Assembly: GCF_002204745.1 (NCBI RefSeq)
Contig: NZ_NIRR01000002.1
Coordinates: forward strand, 62,001-126,000
Length of the DNA: 64,000 bases
From: Hymenobacter amundsenii
GTDB lineage: Bacteria; Bacteroidota; Bacteroidia; Cytophagales; Hymenobacteraceae
Direction of reading: 5' to 3'
Shown piece after piece: positions 8,995 through 18,166 of the stretch. The notes below the pieces were generated by a model. The model made no database searches, was not told the origin of the DNA, and worked only from the letters and a program-made list of their open reading frames with translations. Both the position numbers and the translations under genes were made by a program. Numbering within the stretch: the first letter of the stretch is position 1; each line of letters begins with the position of its first letter.

Positions 8995-9011
8995 TACAGA
9001 AGCAAGAACGC

Positions 9012-9989
9012 TTACTTCTTCTTGAGGCCCAGTTCAATCAGGCGCTCATTCAGGAATTCACCGGCTGTAATATCGGCTTCCTGCTTGGGGTTTTCGGCCG
9101 TTACGCAACTGTCGAGGGCCGCCAGGCTCATTTCGGAGCGCGGGTGCATGAAGAACGGGATGCTGTAGCGCGAAGAGTTCATCTTCTCGCGGGCCGGGTT
9201 CACCACGCGGTGAATGGTGCTGGTGAGGACGCCGTTGGTCAGGCGCTGGAGCATGTCGCCCACGTTCACCACAATTTGGTCAGGCAGGGCCGTGATGGCA
9301 ATCCACTTGCCGTCGCGGCGCTTCACCTGCAACCCATCGGCCGAGGCACCCATAAGCAGCGTAATCAGGTTGATGTCGCCATGTTCGGCGGCGCGCACGG
9401 CATCAGCTGGCACCTCATCGGGGTTCTCGATGGGGTAGTAATGGATGGGGCGCAGAATGGAGTTGCCGTTGCGTACTTTGTCGTCGAAGTAGTTCTCGGG
9501 CAGCTCCAGGTAGAGCGCAATGGCGCGCAGCACATCCTTGCCAGCCGCTTCGAGCGTGCGGTAGGTCAGGCGGGAGGTATCGGCGAAGCTGGCTACTTCC
9601 GAGGGCCAGATGTTGTCGGGGTACTCGGCTCCGATAGGGTCGTTGGCATCATCGACTTCCTGGCCCACGTGGTAGAACTCCTTCAGGTCGCCGGTATTGC
9701 GGCCCTTGGCGTGTTCCTTGCCCTTGCTTACGTAGCCGCGCTGCCCGGCCAGCTCTGGCTTCTCGTACTGCTGCTTCACGTCGTCGGGCAACGTAAAGAA
9801 GGATTTTACGTCGGCATACAGCTTGTCGGTTTGGTCGTTGGAGAGGCCGTGGTTTTTAAGGGCCACGAAGCCAATGCTCTGGTATGCTTCGCCGAGTTGC
9901 TGTACGAAGCGGGCTTTGCGCTCGGAGTCGCCGGAGCGGAAATCAGCTAAATCAAGGGACGGAATTTCGTCCAGCAGTTGATCTTTCAT
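9012..9989 (-). CDS. 2-oxoglutarate/Fe(II)-dependent oxygenase, isopenicillin-N-synthase-like
   Basis: 325-residue soluble oxygenase. The N-terminal DIOX_N part (IPSLDLADF, then GFVALKNHGLS) is followed by the double-stranded beta-helix with iron ligands His203-x-Asp205 (EHGDINLITLL) and His260 (STIHRV), and the 2-oxoglutarate-binding Arg274-x-Ser276 (RYSIPFF). VNVGDMLQRLTNG is the usual core strand. The length fits the IPNS/flavanone-hydroxylase-like bacterial branch. ATG 9989 gives MKDQLLDEIPSLDL, a normal start. It is a single-gene unit flanked by chrA and the divergent OmpA-like gene; the substrate is unknown. Confidence 0.9.
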   Translation of the reverse strand: MKDQLLDEIPSLDLADFRSGDSERKARFVQQLGEAYQSIGFVALKNHGLSNDQTDKLYADVKSFFTLPDDVKQQYEKPELAGQRGYVSKGKEHAKGRNTGDLKEFYHVGQEVDDANDPIGAEYPDNIWPSEVASFADTSRLTYRTLEAAGKDVLRAIALYLELPENYFDDKVRNGNSILRPIHYYPIENPDEVPADAVRAAEHGDINLITLLMGASADGLQVKRRDGKWIAITALPDQIVVNVGDMLQRLTNGVLTSTIHRVVNPAREKMNSSRYSIPFFMHPRSEMSLAALDSCVTAENPKQEADITAGEFLNERLIELGLKKK

Positions 9990-10399
9990 AGGAGTAGAAT
10001 TAGGTTGGTACGGGTGGGGGAGCGAGTACGGCGCAAGTTACTTAAAAACCACCTTGCCCGTACGCCCTAGCTGGGCGGCCTCGATAGGGTCTGGCTACAA
10101 CCGCCTTAGTTTGTAGTAAGTTTACCGCGCCGGCCGGAAGTAGCCGCCCGGTGACATGTAGCGGCTTTTGGTCGAGTGCCAGAATCCAGTAAGCCTTTAC
10201 CTACGTCTGCCCAACCAATTTTGTGCTTTTTTGCGACGGGGTATGTCCTTCGCGCTGCCGGAAACGGTACTTTTGGGGGAGTCTTTTCTTCGGGACGAAA
10301 CTTCCGGGCCCCGCCGGACGTCTTGTAAAAATCCTGAATATGGCGGCCACCACTTGGCACATTGCCTTAACGTTTGGCTCTGACTTTGATTGTGAAACT
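9990..10399. other. 410-bp divergent intergenic region
   Basis: It lies between the minus-strand oxygenase and the plus-strand OmpA/PD40 gene, so it should hold both promoters. An in-frame extension of the OmpA gene reaches back to 10223 but reads as non-protein-like. I see no convincing promoter pair, repeat or RNA structure. Confidence 0.4.
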
Positions 10400-12445
10400 A
10401 TGAATGTTGCGAAAATACTATTCTCCGGAGCGCTGGTGATGGGCAGTAGCCTAGTGGCACAGGCGCAGCACGCCGTGTGGGCGTCGAAGGTGGTAGCAGT
10501 TTCTTCGCAGAAGACGGATGGTAAGGAGCCCTTTTCACCCGAGAAAGTGCTGGGCGAACCCAATGCCATTCCGCTGGGCCAAGCCAGCGACGAAGCCTGG
10601 ATTCCGAAAAAGTCGGGTAATAGCGAATCAATTGAAATTCGCTTTAGCAAGTCGCTGATTGCCAAACAGGTGACGGTGGTAGAAAACTTCAATCCGGGCT
10701 CCATCACCAAAATTGAGCTCGTTGACACCCGCGGCACCAATCATCAGGTCTACGAAAACAATAGCCCCGGACCCATTCCCGAGCAGTTTCGTACGTTGCA
10801 GGCAACGTTTGCGGCCGGCACTTACCGCACTATTGGCGTCATCGTGACGATGAACACGAAGGCTGTGAATGGCGTCAACCAAATTGACGCCATCGGCATA
10901 GCCGACGTGGTAGACACGATGGTGAAGAAGGAATTCAAGAACGACGAAAGCGCCGTTAGCTTCGACTCGGCCATGGTTAATTTGGGGCCCACCGTCAACT
11001 CCAAGTACGTGGATACCCACCCGGTTATTTCGCCCGATGGCCGTTCGCTGTTCTTTGCCCGCCAAGAGAGCCCCCAGAATTCGGGTGGAGCCAACGATGC
11101 GCAGGACGTGTGGGTGAGCAGCCTGGGCAACGCCGAGCGTAAAGCCTGGAGCCAAGCCAAAAACATCGGTAGCCCCATCAACACCCCCAACGACCCCAAT
11201 GGTGTGGCCTCGGTATCGGCCAACGGCCAGCAATTGCTCGTTATCGGCGTGTATCAGGCCGATGGCACTATTGTACCCAAGGGCGCGAGCCTGACGCGGC
11301 GCACCACTACCGGCTGGACGAAGCCCGAAAAAGTAGAAATCGAGGATTACTACAACGACGACGCCGAAAACGTGGATTTTTTCCTGGCCACGTCGGGCAA
11401 TATTATGCTCATGGCTGTCGACCGCAAAGACGGGCAGGGCGAGCAGGACCTGTACGTAAGCTTCTTGAACAAGGCTAGTAAAAGCTGGAGCCGTCCGCGC
11501 AACCTGGGCCCCACCGTTAATACCAAAAAGGCCGATTTTGCCCCCTTTCTGGCGGCCGATGGCAAAACGCTTTACTTCGCTTCCGAAGGGCTGGGTGGCT
11601 ACGGCAAGAGCGACATTTTCTACTCTAAACGCCTCGACGACTCTTGGACTAAATGGAGCAAGCCCCGTAACCTGGGCTCCACGGTGAATTCGCCCGACTT
11701 TGACGCTTACTACACGGTGTCGGCGGCTGGGGAAGATGCCTACCTGGTATCGGCCCGCAACGGTACGGCTGGCTCAAAGGACATCTTCCGCATTACGCTC
11801 ACGCCCACCTTCCGGCCCGAGGTCGTGACGCTGGTGCGGGGCCGGGTGCTTGATGCCTCGTCTAAGAAGCCGGTGGCTGCCACTATTCGCTACGAAAACC
11901 TGCTCACGGGTGAAGAAATTGGGGTGGCCGAAACTAGCCCCATCGACGGTTCTTACACCATCGTGCTGCCCTCGGGTACTCAGTACGGCTACCGGGCCGA
12001 AGCCAAAGACTACTTGGCCGAATCGGACAACCTCGACGTGACGGACCGCCAGAAGTACTCCGAAGTCAACCAAGACCTGTACCTCGTGCCCTTCGCGGTG
12101 GGCCAGGCCATCAAGCTCAACAACATCTTCTTCGCCCAGAGCAAGTACTATCTGCGCGAAAACTCCTACCCTGAGCTGCTGCGCCTAGTGGCTATCCTGA
12201 AGGATTATCCGCAGGTAGAAATCAAGCTCGAAGGCCATACCGACAACCAGGGCGACCCCCAACTGAACGTGAAGCTGAGCCTCGACCGGGTGAATGAAGT
12301 AAAGAAGTACCTCGTGCAAAAAGGTATTTCCGGCAACCGCATCAGCACCGAGGGCTTTGGCGGCAGCAAGCCCGTGGGTAGTAATGACCAGGAAGAAACC
12401 CGCAAGCTCAACCGCCGCGTCGAATTCCGGATTACGAAGAAGTAA
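10400..12445 (+). CDS. OmpA-family outer-membrane protein with PD40 beta-propeller repeats
   Basis: 681-residue exported protein. ATG 10400 gives a clean signal peptide (MNVAKILFSGALVMGSSLVAQAQ). Residues ~25-165 form a discoidin-like beta domain (KVLGEPNA...EIRFSKSL...ITKIELVDT). PD40/WD40-like repeats follow (ISPDGRSLFFARQ, LAADGKTLYFASEGLGGYGKSDIF, AGEDAYLVSARNG), then a carboxypeptidase-regulatory-like domain (VRGRVLDASSKKPVAATIRYENL). The C-terminal ~120 residues are an OmpA peptidoglycan-binding domain (LEGHTDNQGDPQLNVKLSLDRV, ISTEGFGGSKPVG). This architecture is common in Bacteroidota and sometimes linked to gliding/T9SS accessory proteins; the N-terminal discoidin-like part is less usual. 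It stands alone between divergent and convergent neighbours. Confidence 0.88.
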   Translation: MNVAKILFSGALVMGSSLVAQAQHAVWASKVVAVSSQKTDGKEPFSPEKVLGEPNAIPLGQASDEAWIPKKSGNSESIEIRFSKSLIAKQVTVVENFNPGSITKIELVDTRGTNHQVYENNSPGPIPEQFRTLQATFAAGTYRTIGVIVTMNTKAVNGVNQIDAIGIADVVDTMVKKEFKNDESAVSFDSAMVNLGPTVNSKYVDTHPVISPDGRSLFFARQESPQNSGGANDAQDVWVSSLGNAERKAWSQAKNIGSPINTPNDPNGVASVSANGQQLLVIGVYQADGTIVPKGASLTRRTTTGWTKPEKVEIEDYYNDDAENVDFFLATSGNIMLMAVDRKDGQGEQDLYVSFLNKASKSWSRPRNLGPTVNTKKADFAPFLAADGKTLYFASEGLGGYGKSDIFYSKRLDDSWTKWSKPRNLGSTVNSPDFDAYYTVSAAGEDAYLVSARNGTAGSKDIFRITLTPTFRPEVVTLVRGRVLDASSKKPVAATIRYENLLTGEEIGVAETSPIDGSYTIVLPSGTQYGYRAEAKDYLAESDNLDVTDRQKYSEVNQDLYLVPFAVGQAIKLNNIFFAQSKYYLRENSYPELLRLVAILKDYPQVEIKLEGHTDNQGDPQLNVKLSLDRVNEVKKYLVQKGISGNRISTEGFGGSKPVGSNDQEETRKLNRRVEFRITKK

Positions 12446-12450
12446 TTGTT

Positions 12451-12480
12451 GAGCTGTTAGCTGCGCGCTATTAGTAGTTA
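12451..12480. repeat. Short AGCTGTTAGCT-family element
   Basis: GAGCTGTTAGCTGCGCGCTATTAGTAGTTAGCT resembles one arm of the repeat at 3013-3101. It follows the OmpA-like gene and precedes the terminator hairpin. Confidence 0.5.
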
Positions 12481-12513
12481 GCTTGACTACTTTCCGGAGT
12501 CCTGCCTAAAGTA

Positions 12514-12575
12514 AAAGGACCTTATCCCGCCAGAACGAGCCGTTGCTACGGTCGTCCGGTGGAATAAGGTCCTTT
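12514..12575. terminator. Bidirectional terminator between convergent OmpA-like gene and floA
   Basis: Stem AAAGGACCTTAT (12514-12525) pairs with ATAAGGTCCTTT (12564-12575), with further pairing toward a long loop. It lies between two convergent genes. Confidence 0.65.
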
Positions 12576-12635
12576 GGTTTGCGAGGATGATTGGCGGTCA
12601 AGCCGATAGTTCGCCGCTAATGGCTTGAAACCAGA

Positions 12636-13643
12636 CTAACTCAACCGGGTTTCGTCGCGGCCGGATTTACTGCTGCCGCTCTGGGCGCCAGGGTTGGCAA
12701 TGGAGTCGCGCATATCGGTATCCGACTGGATATTGCGCATTTTGTAGTAGTCCATGATGCCGAGGTTGCCGTTGCGGAACGCTTCGGCCATGGCCTTTGG
12801 AATTTCGGCTTCGGCCTCCACCACGCGGGCTTTGGCTTCCTGGGTTTTAGCGCGGTTTTCCTGCTCCACGGCCACGGCCATGGCGCGGCGCTCTTCGGCT
12901 TTGGCTTCCGCCACTTTAAGGTCGGCGGTGGCCTGGTCTATTTGCAGCTTGGCGCCGATGTTTTCCCCAATGTCGATATCGGCAATATCAATGGAGAGGA
13001 TTTCGAAGGCCGTGCCCGCATCGAGGCCTTTGCTAAGTACGAGCTTGGAAATTTTATCAGGGTTTTCGAGCACCTCTTTGTGCGAGCGGGAAGAGCCGAT
13101 GCTGGTTACGATGCCTTCCCCCACCCGGGCCAGAATGGTTTCTTCGCCGGCACCGCCCACGAGCTGGGCAATGTTGGCGCGCACCGTTACGCGGGCTTTA
13201 GCAATGAGCTGAATGCCATCCTGGGCCACGGCGGCGACGTTGGGCGTGTTAATCACCTTGGGATTCACGCTGGTCGTGACGGCCGCAAATACGTCGCGCC
13301 CCGCCAGGTCGATGGCGGTGGCCTGCTTGAAGGTGAGCGGAATGTTGGCCTTATCGGCCGAAATCAGGGCTTTGATAACGCTGGGCACGTTGCCACCGGC
13401 CAGGTAGTGGGTTTCCAGGTCGTTGGCCGTAAGGGCCAGGCCGGCCTTGGTGGAGGTAATCATGGAATTCACGATCAGGGACGGCGGCACCTTCCGTACC
13501 CGCATGAAGGCGAGCTGCAGAAGGCTCACCCGCACCCCCGAAAACAGCGCCGTAATCCAGAGGCTGACCGGAAAGAAGTACAGGAACACCAGCAGCACAA
13601 TGCCGCCCACAATGAGCGGAAAAAAGGGGGAGTTAACCAGCAT
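12636..13643 (-). CDS. floA: Flotillin-like protein FloA
   Basis: 335-residue flotillin-like protein of the FloA/YqfA family that scaffolds membrane microdomains. It has an N-terminal hydrophobic hairpin (residues ~8-45, [19 protein letters not shown]), a band-7-like domain ([33 protein letters not shown]), then an Ala/Glu-rich coiled coil ([35 protein letters not shown]). The length matches B. subtilis FloA (331). The nfeD homologue lies just upstream on the same strand, the usual operon partner. The 108-bp spacer between the two genes contains an inverted repeat (13683-13746). Confidence 0.95.
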   Translation of the reverse strand: MLVNSPFFPLIVGGIVLLVFLYFFPVSLWITALFSGVRVSLLQLAFMRVRKVPPSLIVNSMITSTKAGLALTANDLETHYLAGGNVPSVIKALISADKANIPLTFKQATAIDLAGRDVFAAVTTSVNPKVINTPNVAAVAQDGIQLIAKARVTVRANIAQLVGGAGEETILARVGEGIVTSIGSSRSHKEVLENPDKISKLVLSKGLDAGTAFEILSIDIADIDIGENIGAKLQIDQATADLKVAEAKAEERRAMAVAVEQENRAKTQEAKARVVEAEAEIPKAMAEAFRNGNLGIMDYYKMRNIQSDTDMRDSIANPGAQSGSSKSGRDETRLS

Positions 13644-13682
13644 AGGAAATAGGGAGTTGGTGAATTCAGGGGTGAGTGTTCA

Positions 13683-13746
13683 GTTGCCAGTGTCCAGTTA
13701 CCAGTTGTCAGTTTGTTCTGGGCACTGGCAACTGGACACTGGCGAC
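13683..13746. repeat. CAGTTGCCAGTGTCCAGT-family inverted repeat, copy 1
   Basis: Arms 13683-13707 and 13722-13746 pair with a few mismatches (GTTGCCAGTGTCCAGTTACC / CTGGCAACTGGACACTGGCG). A second copy of the same family is at 44426-44488. Here it sits inside the nfeD-floA operon spacer. Confidence 0.8.
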
Positions 13747-13751
13747 GGAAA

Positions 13752-14219
13752 TCAGGCAACCAACTGCACAACGATGCGGTTTTGCTCGATGCCGACGACC
13801 AGTACGTCGGAGCCAGCGGCCACAAACTCGCCGCGGGTGGTTACTTCGCGGCGAGCCTCAGCGAAGAGGGCCGTGCCGGCCGGCCGCAGGGCCGAGAGGG
13901 TGCGGCCCACGGTACCGGGCAGCACGTCGGCGTGGCGCACGTCGAGCACGTGGCCATGATTTTCCTGAGTCAGCGCCATTTTATTGAGGTTGCGGGGCCG
14001 CAGGCCCACGTACACCAGCGCCCCGATGAACACGGCCGACACCGAGAGCAACAGATGGCCCGTAGTAGTGCCCATGTCGCGGTAGCTAAACCAGATGCCG
14101 GCTGCCAGCAGCCCGAAGCCTACTAGCCCAATCACTGTGGTACCGGGAATAAATATCACTTCGACTACCAGAAAGGCCAGTCCGAAGAGCAAAAGCAGTG
14201 CAATTGTCAGCCAGTCCAT
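13752..14219 (-). CDS. nfeD: NfeD-like membrane protein (FloA partner)
   Basis: 155-residue short NfeD protein. From ATG 14219 (MDWLTIALLLLFG) there are about four hydrophobic helices over residues 1-80, then a C-terminal OB-fold domain (VGRTLSALRPAGTALFAEARREV, then GSDVLVVGIEQNRIVV), which matches the NfeD C-terminal domain that interacts with flotillins/stomatins. The longer reading from 14258 adds 13 residues ahead of the first helix and is less likely. It is the first gene of the nfeD-floA pair. TATCTTTT (minus strand, 14246-14253) resembles a Bacteroidota -7 box a short distance upstream. Confidence 0.88.
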   Translation of the reverse strand: MDWLTIALLLLFGLAFLVVEVIFIPGTTVIGLVGFGLLAAGIWFSYRDMGTTTGHLLLSVSAVFIGALVYVGLRPRNLNKMALTQENHGHVLDVRHADVLPGTVGRTLSALRPAGTALFAEARREVTTRGEFVAAGSDVLVVGIEQNRIVVQLVA

Positions 14220-14320
14220 AAAGAAGTTGGAGTAGTTTAGTTGGGAAAAGATACGCAAACCTGAGGCAGCAGTCGGGCTTCACCGACAACTCTGACTCTG
14301 CTCCCGCGTTAGCAGGGGCT

Positions 14321-14830
14321 ATGAGCCGCGCATTTACCAAGGAAGACGATTCCCTCGAAATTCCGATTATCCCGCCCCGGGCTGCCCTGCCACCCGGGAC
14401 GCTCAATTACGTTACGCCCACCGGCCTAAACCAGCTCCGCCAAGAGCTGACCGAACTGGAGGCAGCCCGCACTACTGCCGAGGCCAACCACGACAACGAC
14501 GCCGACCGCACCCGCCGCCTCACGCTACTCAACGGCCAGCTCGCCGCCCTCAACGACCGGCTGGCCAGCGCCCGGGTAGTGGAGCCGGCAGCCCAACCAG
14601 CCGGCGAAGTGCGCTTCGGGGCCCGCGTTACGTTGCGGCCTGTAGTTGGCAAAGGTCCGGAGCGGCAGTTCACCATCGTGGGCGTAGATGAGGCGAACGT
14701 GGCCGAGGGCAAAATTGCTTTTGTCGCGCCCATTGCCCGCGCCGTGCAGGGCGCCAAATTGGGCCAGCGCGTAAAGCTGCAAATGGGCCCAAAAACCGAA
14801 GAGGTAGAGGTAACCAGCATCGAGTACTGA
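14321..14830 (+). CDS. GreA/GreB-type transcript cleavage factor
   Basis: 169-residue protein starting MSRAFTKEDD, as in GreB (MSRAFVKEDD). Residues ~30-90 form the charged helical hairpin of the Gre N-terminal coiled coil (GLNQLRQELTELEAAR...LNGQLAALNDRL) with acidic residues at the tip (DNDAD). The C-terminal FKBP-like domain follows (VRFGARVTLRPVVGKGPERQFTIVGVDEAN, then SPIARA-like VAPIARAVQGAKLGQRVKL). Gre factors reactivate backtracked RNA polymerase by stimulating RNA cleavage. It is divergent from nfeD and convergent with proS, so it is monocistronic. Confidence 0.85.
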   Translation: MSRAFTKEDDSLEIPIIPPRAALPPGTLNYVTPTGLNQLRQELTELEAARTTAEANHDNDADRTRRLTLLNGQLAALNDRLASARVVEPAAQPAGEVRFGARVTLRPVVGKGPERQFTIVGVDEANVAEGKIAFVAPIARAVQGAKLGQRVKLQMGPKTEEVEVTSIEY

Positions 14831-14839
14831 GCGACTCAG

Positions 14840-14907
14840 GCCGCCGCCGTTAAAGCAACATGCCCCGACCAGTACTGGTCGGGGCATGTTGCTTTAACGG
14901 CGGCGGC
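14840..14907. terminator. 68-bp perfect palindrome between convergent greB-like gene and proS
   Basis: The sequence is an exact palindrome with no spacer, centred between 14873 and 14874 (GACCAGT|ACTGGTC at the core, GCCGCCGCCG at the outer left end). It begins 10 bp after the greB-like stop and ends 40 bp before the proS stop. As RNA it gives the same strong hairpin from either strand, with a short T/A stretch (TTAAAG/CTTTAA) inside the arm, so it probably terminates both genes. Confidence 0.8.
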
Positions 14908-14947
14908 GGTAGTGCGACGCCCCTTACCGTCTGCAAAATAAGTGGTC

Positions 14948-16423
14948 CTAATAGGCGCGGGCGAAGTAGGCGCGGCGCACCGACGGGCGGCCCGTCACGA
15001 TGCAGGTGCCTTCCTCGTCGGGTTCGTTGAGGGCCAGGCAGCGGATGGTGGCTTTGGTTTCCTCCTTGATACGCTCCTCGGTTTCGGTGGTGCCATCGTA
15101 GTGGGCTACCACGAAGCCGCCCTTGCCGTCGAGCACCTGCTTGAACTCCTCGTACGTGTCGACGCGGGTGGTGTGGGTATCGCGGAAGCGCAGGGCCTTC
15201 TGGTAGATGTTCTGCTGAATGTCGGCCAGCAGCTGATCGACGCTGTTGACGATATCGGCCAGCGGCAGGGTCATCTTCTCCTTGGTGTCGCGGCGGGCCA
15301 CCTCTACGGTACCGGCGTCGAGGTCGCGCATGCCCACGGCCAGGCGCACGGGTACGCCCTTCAACTCCCACTCGGCAAACTTGAAGCCCGGCCGCTCGGT
15401 GTCGCGGTCGTCTACTTTCACCGAAATGCCACGCGAAATCAGGCCCTGTTGCATGGGCCGGATGCGCTCCATTAGCTCGTCGAGTTGCCCGGCTTTATAG
15501 ATGGGCACAATCACCACCTGAATCGGGGCCAGCTTGGGCGGCAGCACGAGTCCTTCGTCGTCAGAGTGTGCCATCACGAGGGCGCCCATCAGGCGGGTGC
15601 TCACGCCCCAGCTCGTACCCCAAACGTGCTCCAGGCCACCTTCCTTGGTCTGGAACTGCACATCGAACGCCTTAGCGAAGTTCTGGCCCAGGAAGTGCGA
15701 AGTGCCGGCCTGCAGGGCTTTGCCGTCCTGCATCATGCCCTCGATGCAGTAGGTTTCCACGGCGCCGGCAAACCGCTCGTTTTCGGTTTTGATTCCCTTG
15801 ATCACCGGCAGGCCCATCCACTCTTCGGCGAACTGGGCGTACACATCGAGCATCTGGCGGGTTTCGGCCAGGGCCTCGCCCTCAGTAGCGTGGGCCGTGT
15901 GGCCTTCCTGCCACAGGAACTCGGCGGTGCGCAGAAACAGGCGGGTCCGCATTTCCCAGCGCACCACGTTGGCCCACTGGTTGATGAGCAGCGGCAGGTC
16001 GCGGTAGCTCTGGATCCAGCCTTTATAAGTGCTCCAGATGATGGCCTCCGAGGTAGGCCGAACAATGAGCTCCTCTTCGAGTTTGGCATTGGGGTCGACG
16101 CGCAGCTTACCGGGGCGGTCGGGGTCGTTCTGGAGGCGGTAGTGGGTAACCACGGCGCACTCTTTGGCGAACCCTTCGGCGTTCTTCTCCTCGGCTTCGA
16201 ACAGGCTTTTGGGCACGAAAAGCGGGAAATACGCGTTTTCGTGGCCCGTGCGCTTGAACATATCGTCGAGGGTACGCTGCATCTTCTCCCAGATGGCGTA
16301 ACCGTAGGGCTTGATGACCATGCAGCCGCGCACGGCCGAGTTTTCGGCCAAACCGGCCCGTTTTACCAACTCGTTGTACCAGAGCGAGTAATCCTCGCTG
16401 CGTTTAGGCAGACTTTTGCTCAT
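14948..16423 (-). CDS. proS: Prolyl-tRNA synthetase (class II, archaeal/eukaryotic type)
   Basis: 491-residue cytoplasmic enzyme that charges tRNA-Pro. It is the short type without the bacterial editing insertion. Class II motifs are seen: motif 1 region ([16 protein letters not shown]), motif 2 ([27 protein letters not shown]) and motif 3 ([20 protein letters not shown]). An anticodon-binding domain follows ([11 protein letters not shown]), and the zinc-like C-terminal extension ends in the typical ...FARAY tyrosine. This ProRS form is usual in Bacteroidota. It is divergent from the Tyr/Gly-rich lipoprotein gene. Confidence 0.97.
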   Translation of the reverse strand: MSKSLPKRSEDYSLWYNELVKRAGLAENSAVRGCMVIKPYGYAIWEKMQRTLDDMFKRTGHENAYFPLFVPKSLFEAEEKNAEGFAKECAVVTHYRLQNDPDRPGKLRVDPNAKLEEELIVRPTSEAIIWSTYKGWIQSYRDLPLLINQWANVVRWEMRTRLFLRTAEFLWQEGHTAHATEGEALAETRQMLDVYAQFAEEWMGLPVIKGIKTENERFAGAVETYCIEGMMQDGKALQAGTSHFLGQNFAKAFDVQFQTKEGGLEHVWGTSWGVSTRLMGALVMAHSDDEGLVLPPKLAPIQVVIVPIYKAGQLDELMERIRPMQQGLISRGISVKVDDRDTERPGFKFAEWELKGVPVRLAVGMRDLDAGTVEVARRDTKEKMTLPLADIVNSVDQLLADIQQNIYQKALRFRDTHTTRVDTYEEFKQVLDGKGGFVVAHYDGTTETEERIKEETKATIRCLALNEPDEEGTCIVTGRPSVRRAYFARAY

Positions 16424-16610
16424 ATTCGGAAGTGTCTTGAATTAAGTGAAAAAGTTCCTGTTTCTGGTACAAGATTTGTCATTAGAAAAAGGCACCGTTT
16501 CGGGGCTAAATTACGTTATAATATCCGGAGGAACTGGGCTTTGGCGGCCCGCTGGCCCCCGGCCTTTACCCTTTCTCCATTCCTTGATTTCAACTTTACG
16601 CGCAAGTATC

Positions 16611-18068
16611 ATGAAAAAGCACCTCCCTGCCTTCCTGCCTGCCTTGGCCCTGCTCACGCTGGGAGGGTGCGCCACTACCTCGAACCTGGCCACAACTGAG
16701 AACGACGGTATGTACTACTCGGCCTTGGACCGCGTCACGGCCCCGGCTGTGGCCCCGATGGCCGACATGCCATCTGCCAACCCCGGCGACATCGCCAACC
16801 CCGACTACAACGGGAGTGGCACGGCGACCCGCGGTGGCGCCGAGTATTACGACGACGATTACTACTATGCTTCCCGGCTCCGACGCTTTAATACGCCCTA
16901 CCGGGGTTCGAGCTTGGGCTACTACGATTTCGCGTACACCGACCCCTTCTTCTACGGCAGCCCGGTGTTTGCCTATTCGCCCTACTCACCTTACGGCTAC
17001 TACGACCCCTTTGCCCGGCCTTACTACGGTTACGGCGGGCTGAGCATCAATATCGGCTTTGGTTACGGTTTCGGCCGGCCTTATTACCGGCCCGTTGGCT
17101 ACGGTTATAGCTACGACCCTTACGGTTACGGCTACTACCCGGGCAGCCCCTGGGGCGGCTACTACGGTGGCTACGGCGGCGGACGATATGCCCGCAACTA
17201 CTACAATGGTGGAGGGTACTACGGTGGCGGTAGTGGCTACTATGGTAACGGCTACGGTAGCAATTGGAACGGCAACAACGACCAGCCCGGCCGTCAGCGC
17301 ACCGGCCGCCGCGACTGGGTGGGCGACACCCGCAATGCCAGTGACACTCCGGTTGGCGGGCGAGGCCGCGTGCAGGAGGGTGGCTTCACTACGGCGCCCA
17401 ACCCCAACCAGCAGAGCGGTTTAGTAGAGCGCCCCAGCCGGGGCCGTCGGGTGCAGGAGGTGCCAACCAGCGGTAGCGGTGCCGCCGGAACCTCGGGCCG
17501 TATGCAGGCCGGGCAAGGTGCCGCCACGCTGGGCAACGACCAGCAGTTGGGTGGCCGCCGCGGACGCATCCAGGAAATGCCAAATACCAACACCACGCCC
17601 CCAGTGGTGGGTGGCCGCCGCGACCAGATAAGCGCCGATCAGTCGGGCCGCGATATGTCGGGTACGGAGCAGCAGGGTGGCCGCCGCTGGCGGGTGCTGA
17701 GCAACGATGGCGGCAGCCAGCCGGTACCAACAACCGACCGCTCTGGCGACAACCCCTACCAGCGCCGCAGCCGTAGCGACTGGAACCCGGCCGGTTCGGG
17801 TTCGGCCAGCTCGCCGGAGCAGCCGCGCCGCCAGCGAATCTCGGAGAATGCGCCGTCGCGACCTTCGTATTCCCAGCCTTCTCGCTCTTCGGAATCGAGC
17901 CGGCCTGCCCGGGCTTCGGAGCCTTCGCGCTCTTATTCCCAACCTTCGCAGTCTTCGCAGTCTTCGCAGCCTTCCCGTTCTTACTCCGAGCCTTCGCGCA
18001 GCAGCAACAGTAATTCGGGTAACTCGGGTAGTGGGGCCGCTGGTGGCCGCCGGGGCCGGGTAGAGTAA
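16611..18068 (+). CDS. Low-complexity lipoprotein: Tyr/Gly-rich then Arg-Gly repeat and Ser-rich tail
   Basis: 485-residue predicted lipoprotein. ATG 16611 gives a signal peptide with lipobox LTLGGC (Cys at ~22). Residues ~75-225 are dominated by Tyr, Gly, Asp and Pro (YYDDDYYYASRL, YGYGYYPGSPWGGYYGGYGG). After residue ~230 a degenerate motif [G/R]RGR-[V/I]-Q-E recurs about nine times (RGRVQEGG, GRRVQEVP, RRGRIQEMP, GGRRDQIS, RRWRVLS, final RRGRVE), about 20-40 residues apart. The tail is a Ser/Pro/Arg run of [S/E]PSRSS units. I recognise no catalytic domain; similar proteins occur near proS in relatives as hypothetical proteins, as far as I recall. A surface or matrix role is a guess. Confidence 0.75.
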   Translation: MKKHLPAFLPALALLTLGGCATTSNLATTENDGMYYSALDRVTAPAVAPMADMPSANPGDIANPDYNGSGTATRGGAEYYDDDYYYASRLRRFNTPYRGSSLGYYDFAYTDPFFYGSPVFAYSPYSPYGYYDPFARPYYGYGGLSINIGFGYGFGRPYYRPVGYGYSYDPYGYGYYPGSPWGGYYGGYGGGRYARNYYNGGGYYGGGSGYYGNGYGSNWNGNNDQPGRQRTGRRDWVGDTRNASDTPVGGRGRVQEGGFTTAPNPNQQSGLVERPSRGRRVQEVPTSGSGAAGTSGRMQAGQGAATLGNDQQLGGRRGRIQEMPNTNTTPPVVGGRRDQISADQSGRDMSGTEQQGGRRWRVLSNDGGSQPVPTTDRSGDNPYQRRSRSDWNPAGSGSASSPEQPRRQRISENAPSRPSYSQPSRSSESSRPARASEPSRSYSQPSQSSQSSQPSRSYSEPSRSSNSNSGNSGSGAAGGRRGRVE

Positions 18069-18166
18069 GCCAGGCACCTGCACACTCTTGAGTACGTTTA
18101 GGTTAGTCTGATATTATCTTCTGGAGCCGGCGCTGATCCGGGCGTCGGCTGAATTCCTTCCCTTCT

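Noticed and set aside
10357..10372. TGGCACATTGCC as a possible sigma-54 promoter ahead of the OmpA-like gene
   Set aside because: The GG-to-GC spacing is too short for a -24/-12 site.
16507..16525. TTATAAT as an E. coli-type promoter before the lipoprotein gene
   Set aside because: Bacteroidota primary sigma factors do not use this consensus, and no TTGACA partner is placed correctly.
15485..16699. 404-codon plus-strand open frame opposite proS
   Set aside because: Overlaps ProRS on the other strand; no recognisable domain, and it runs into the lipoprotein leader.
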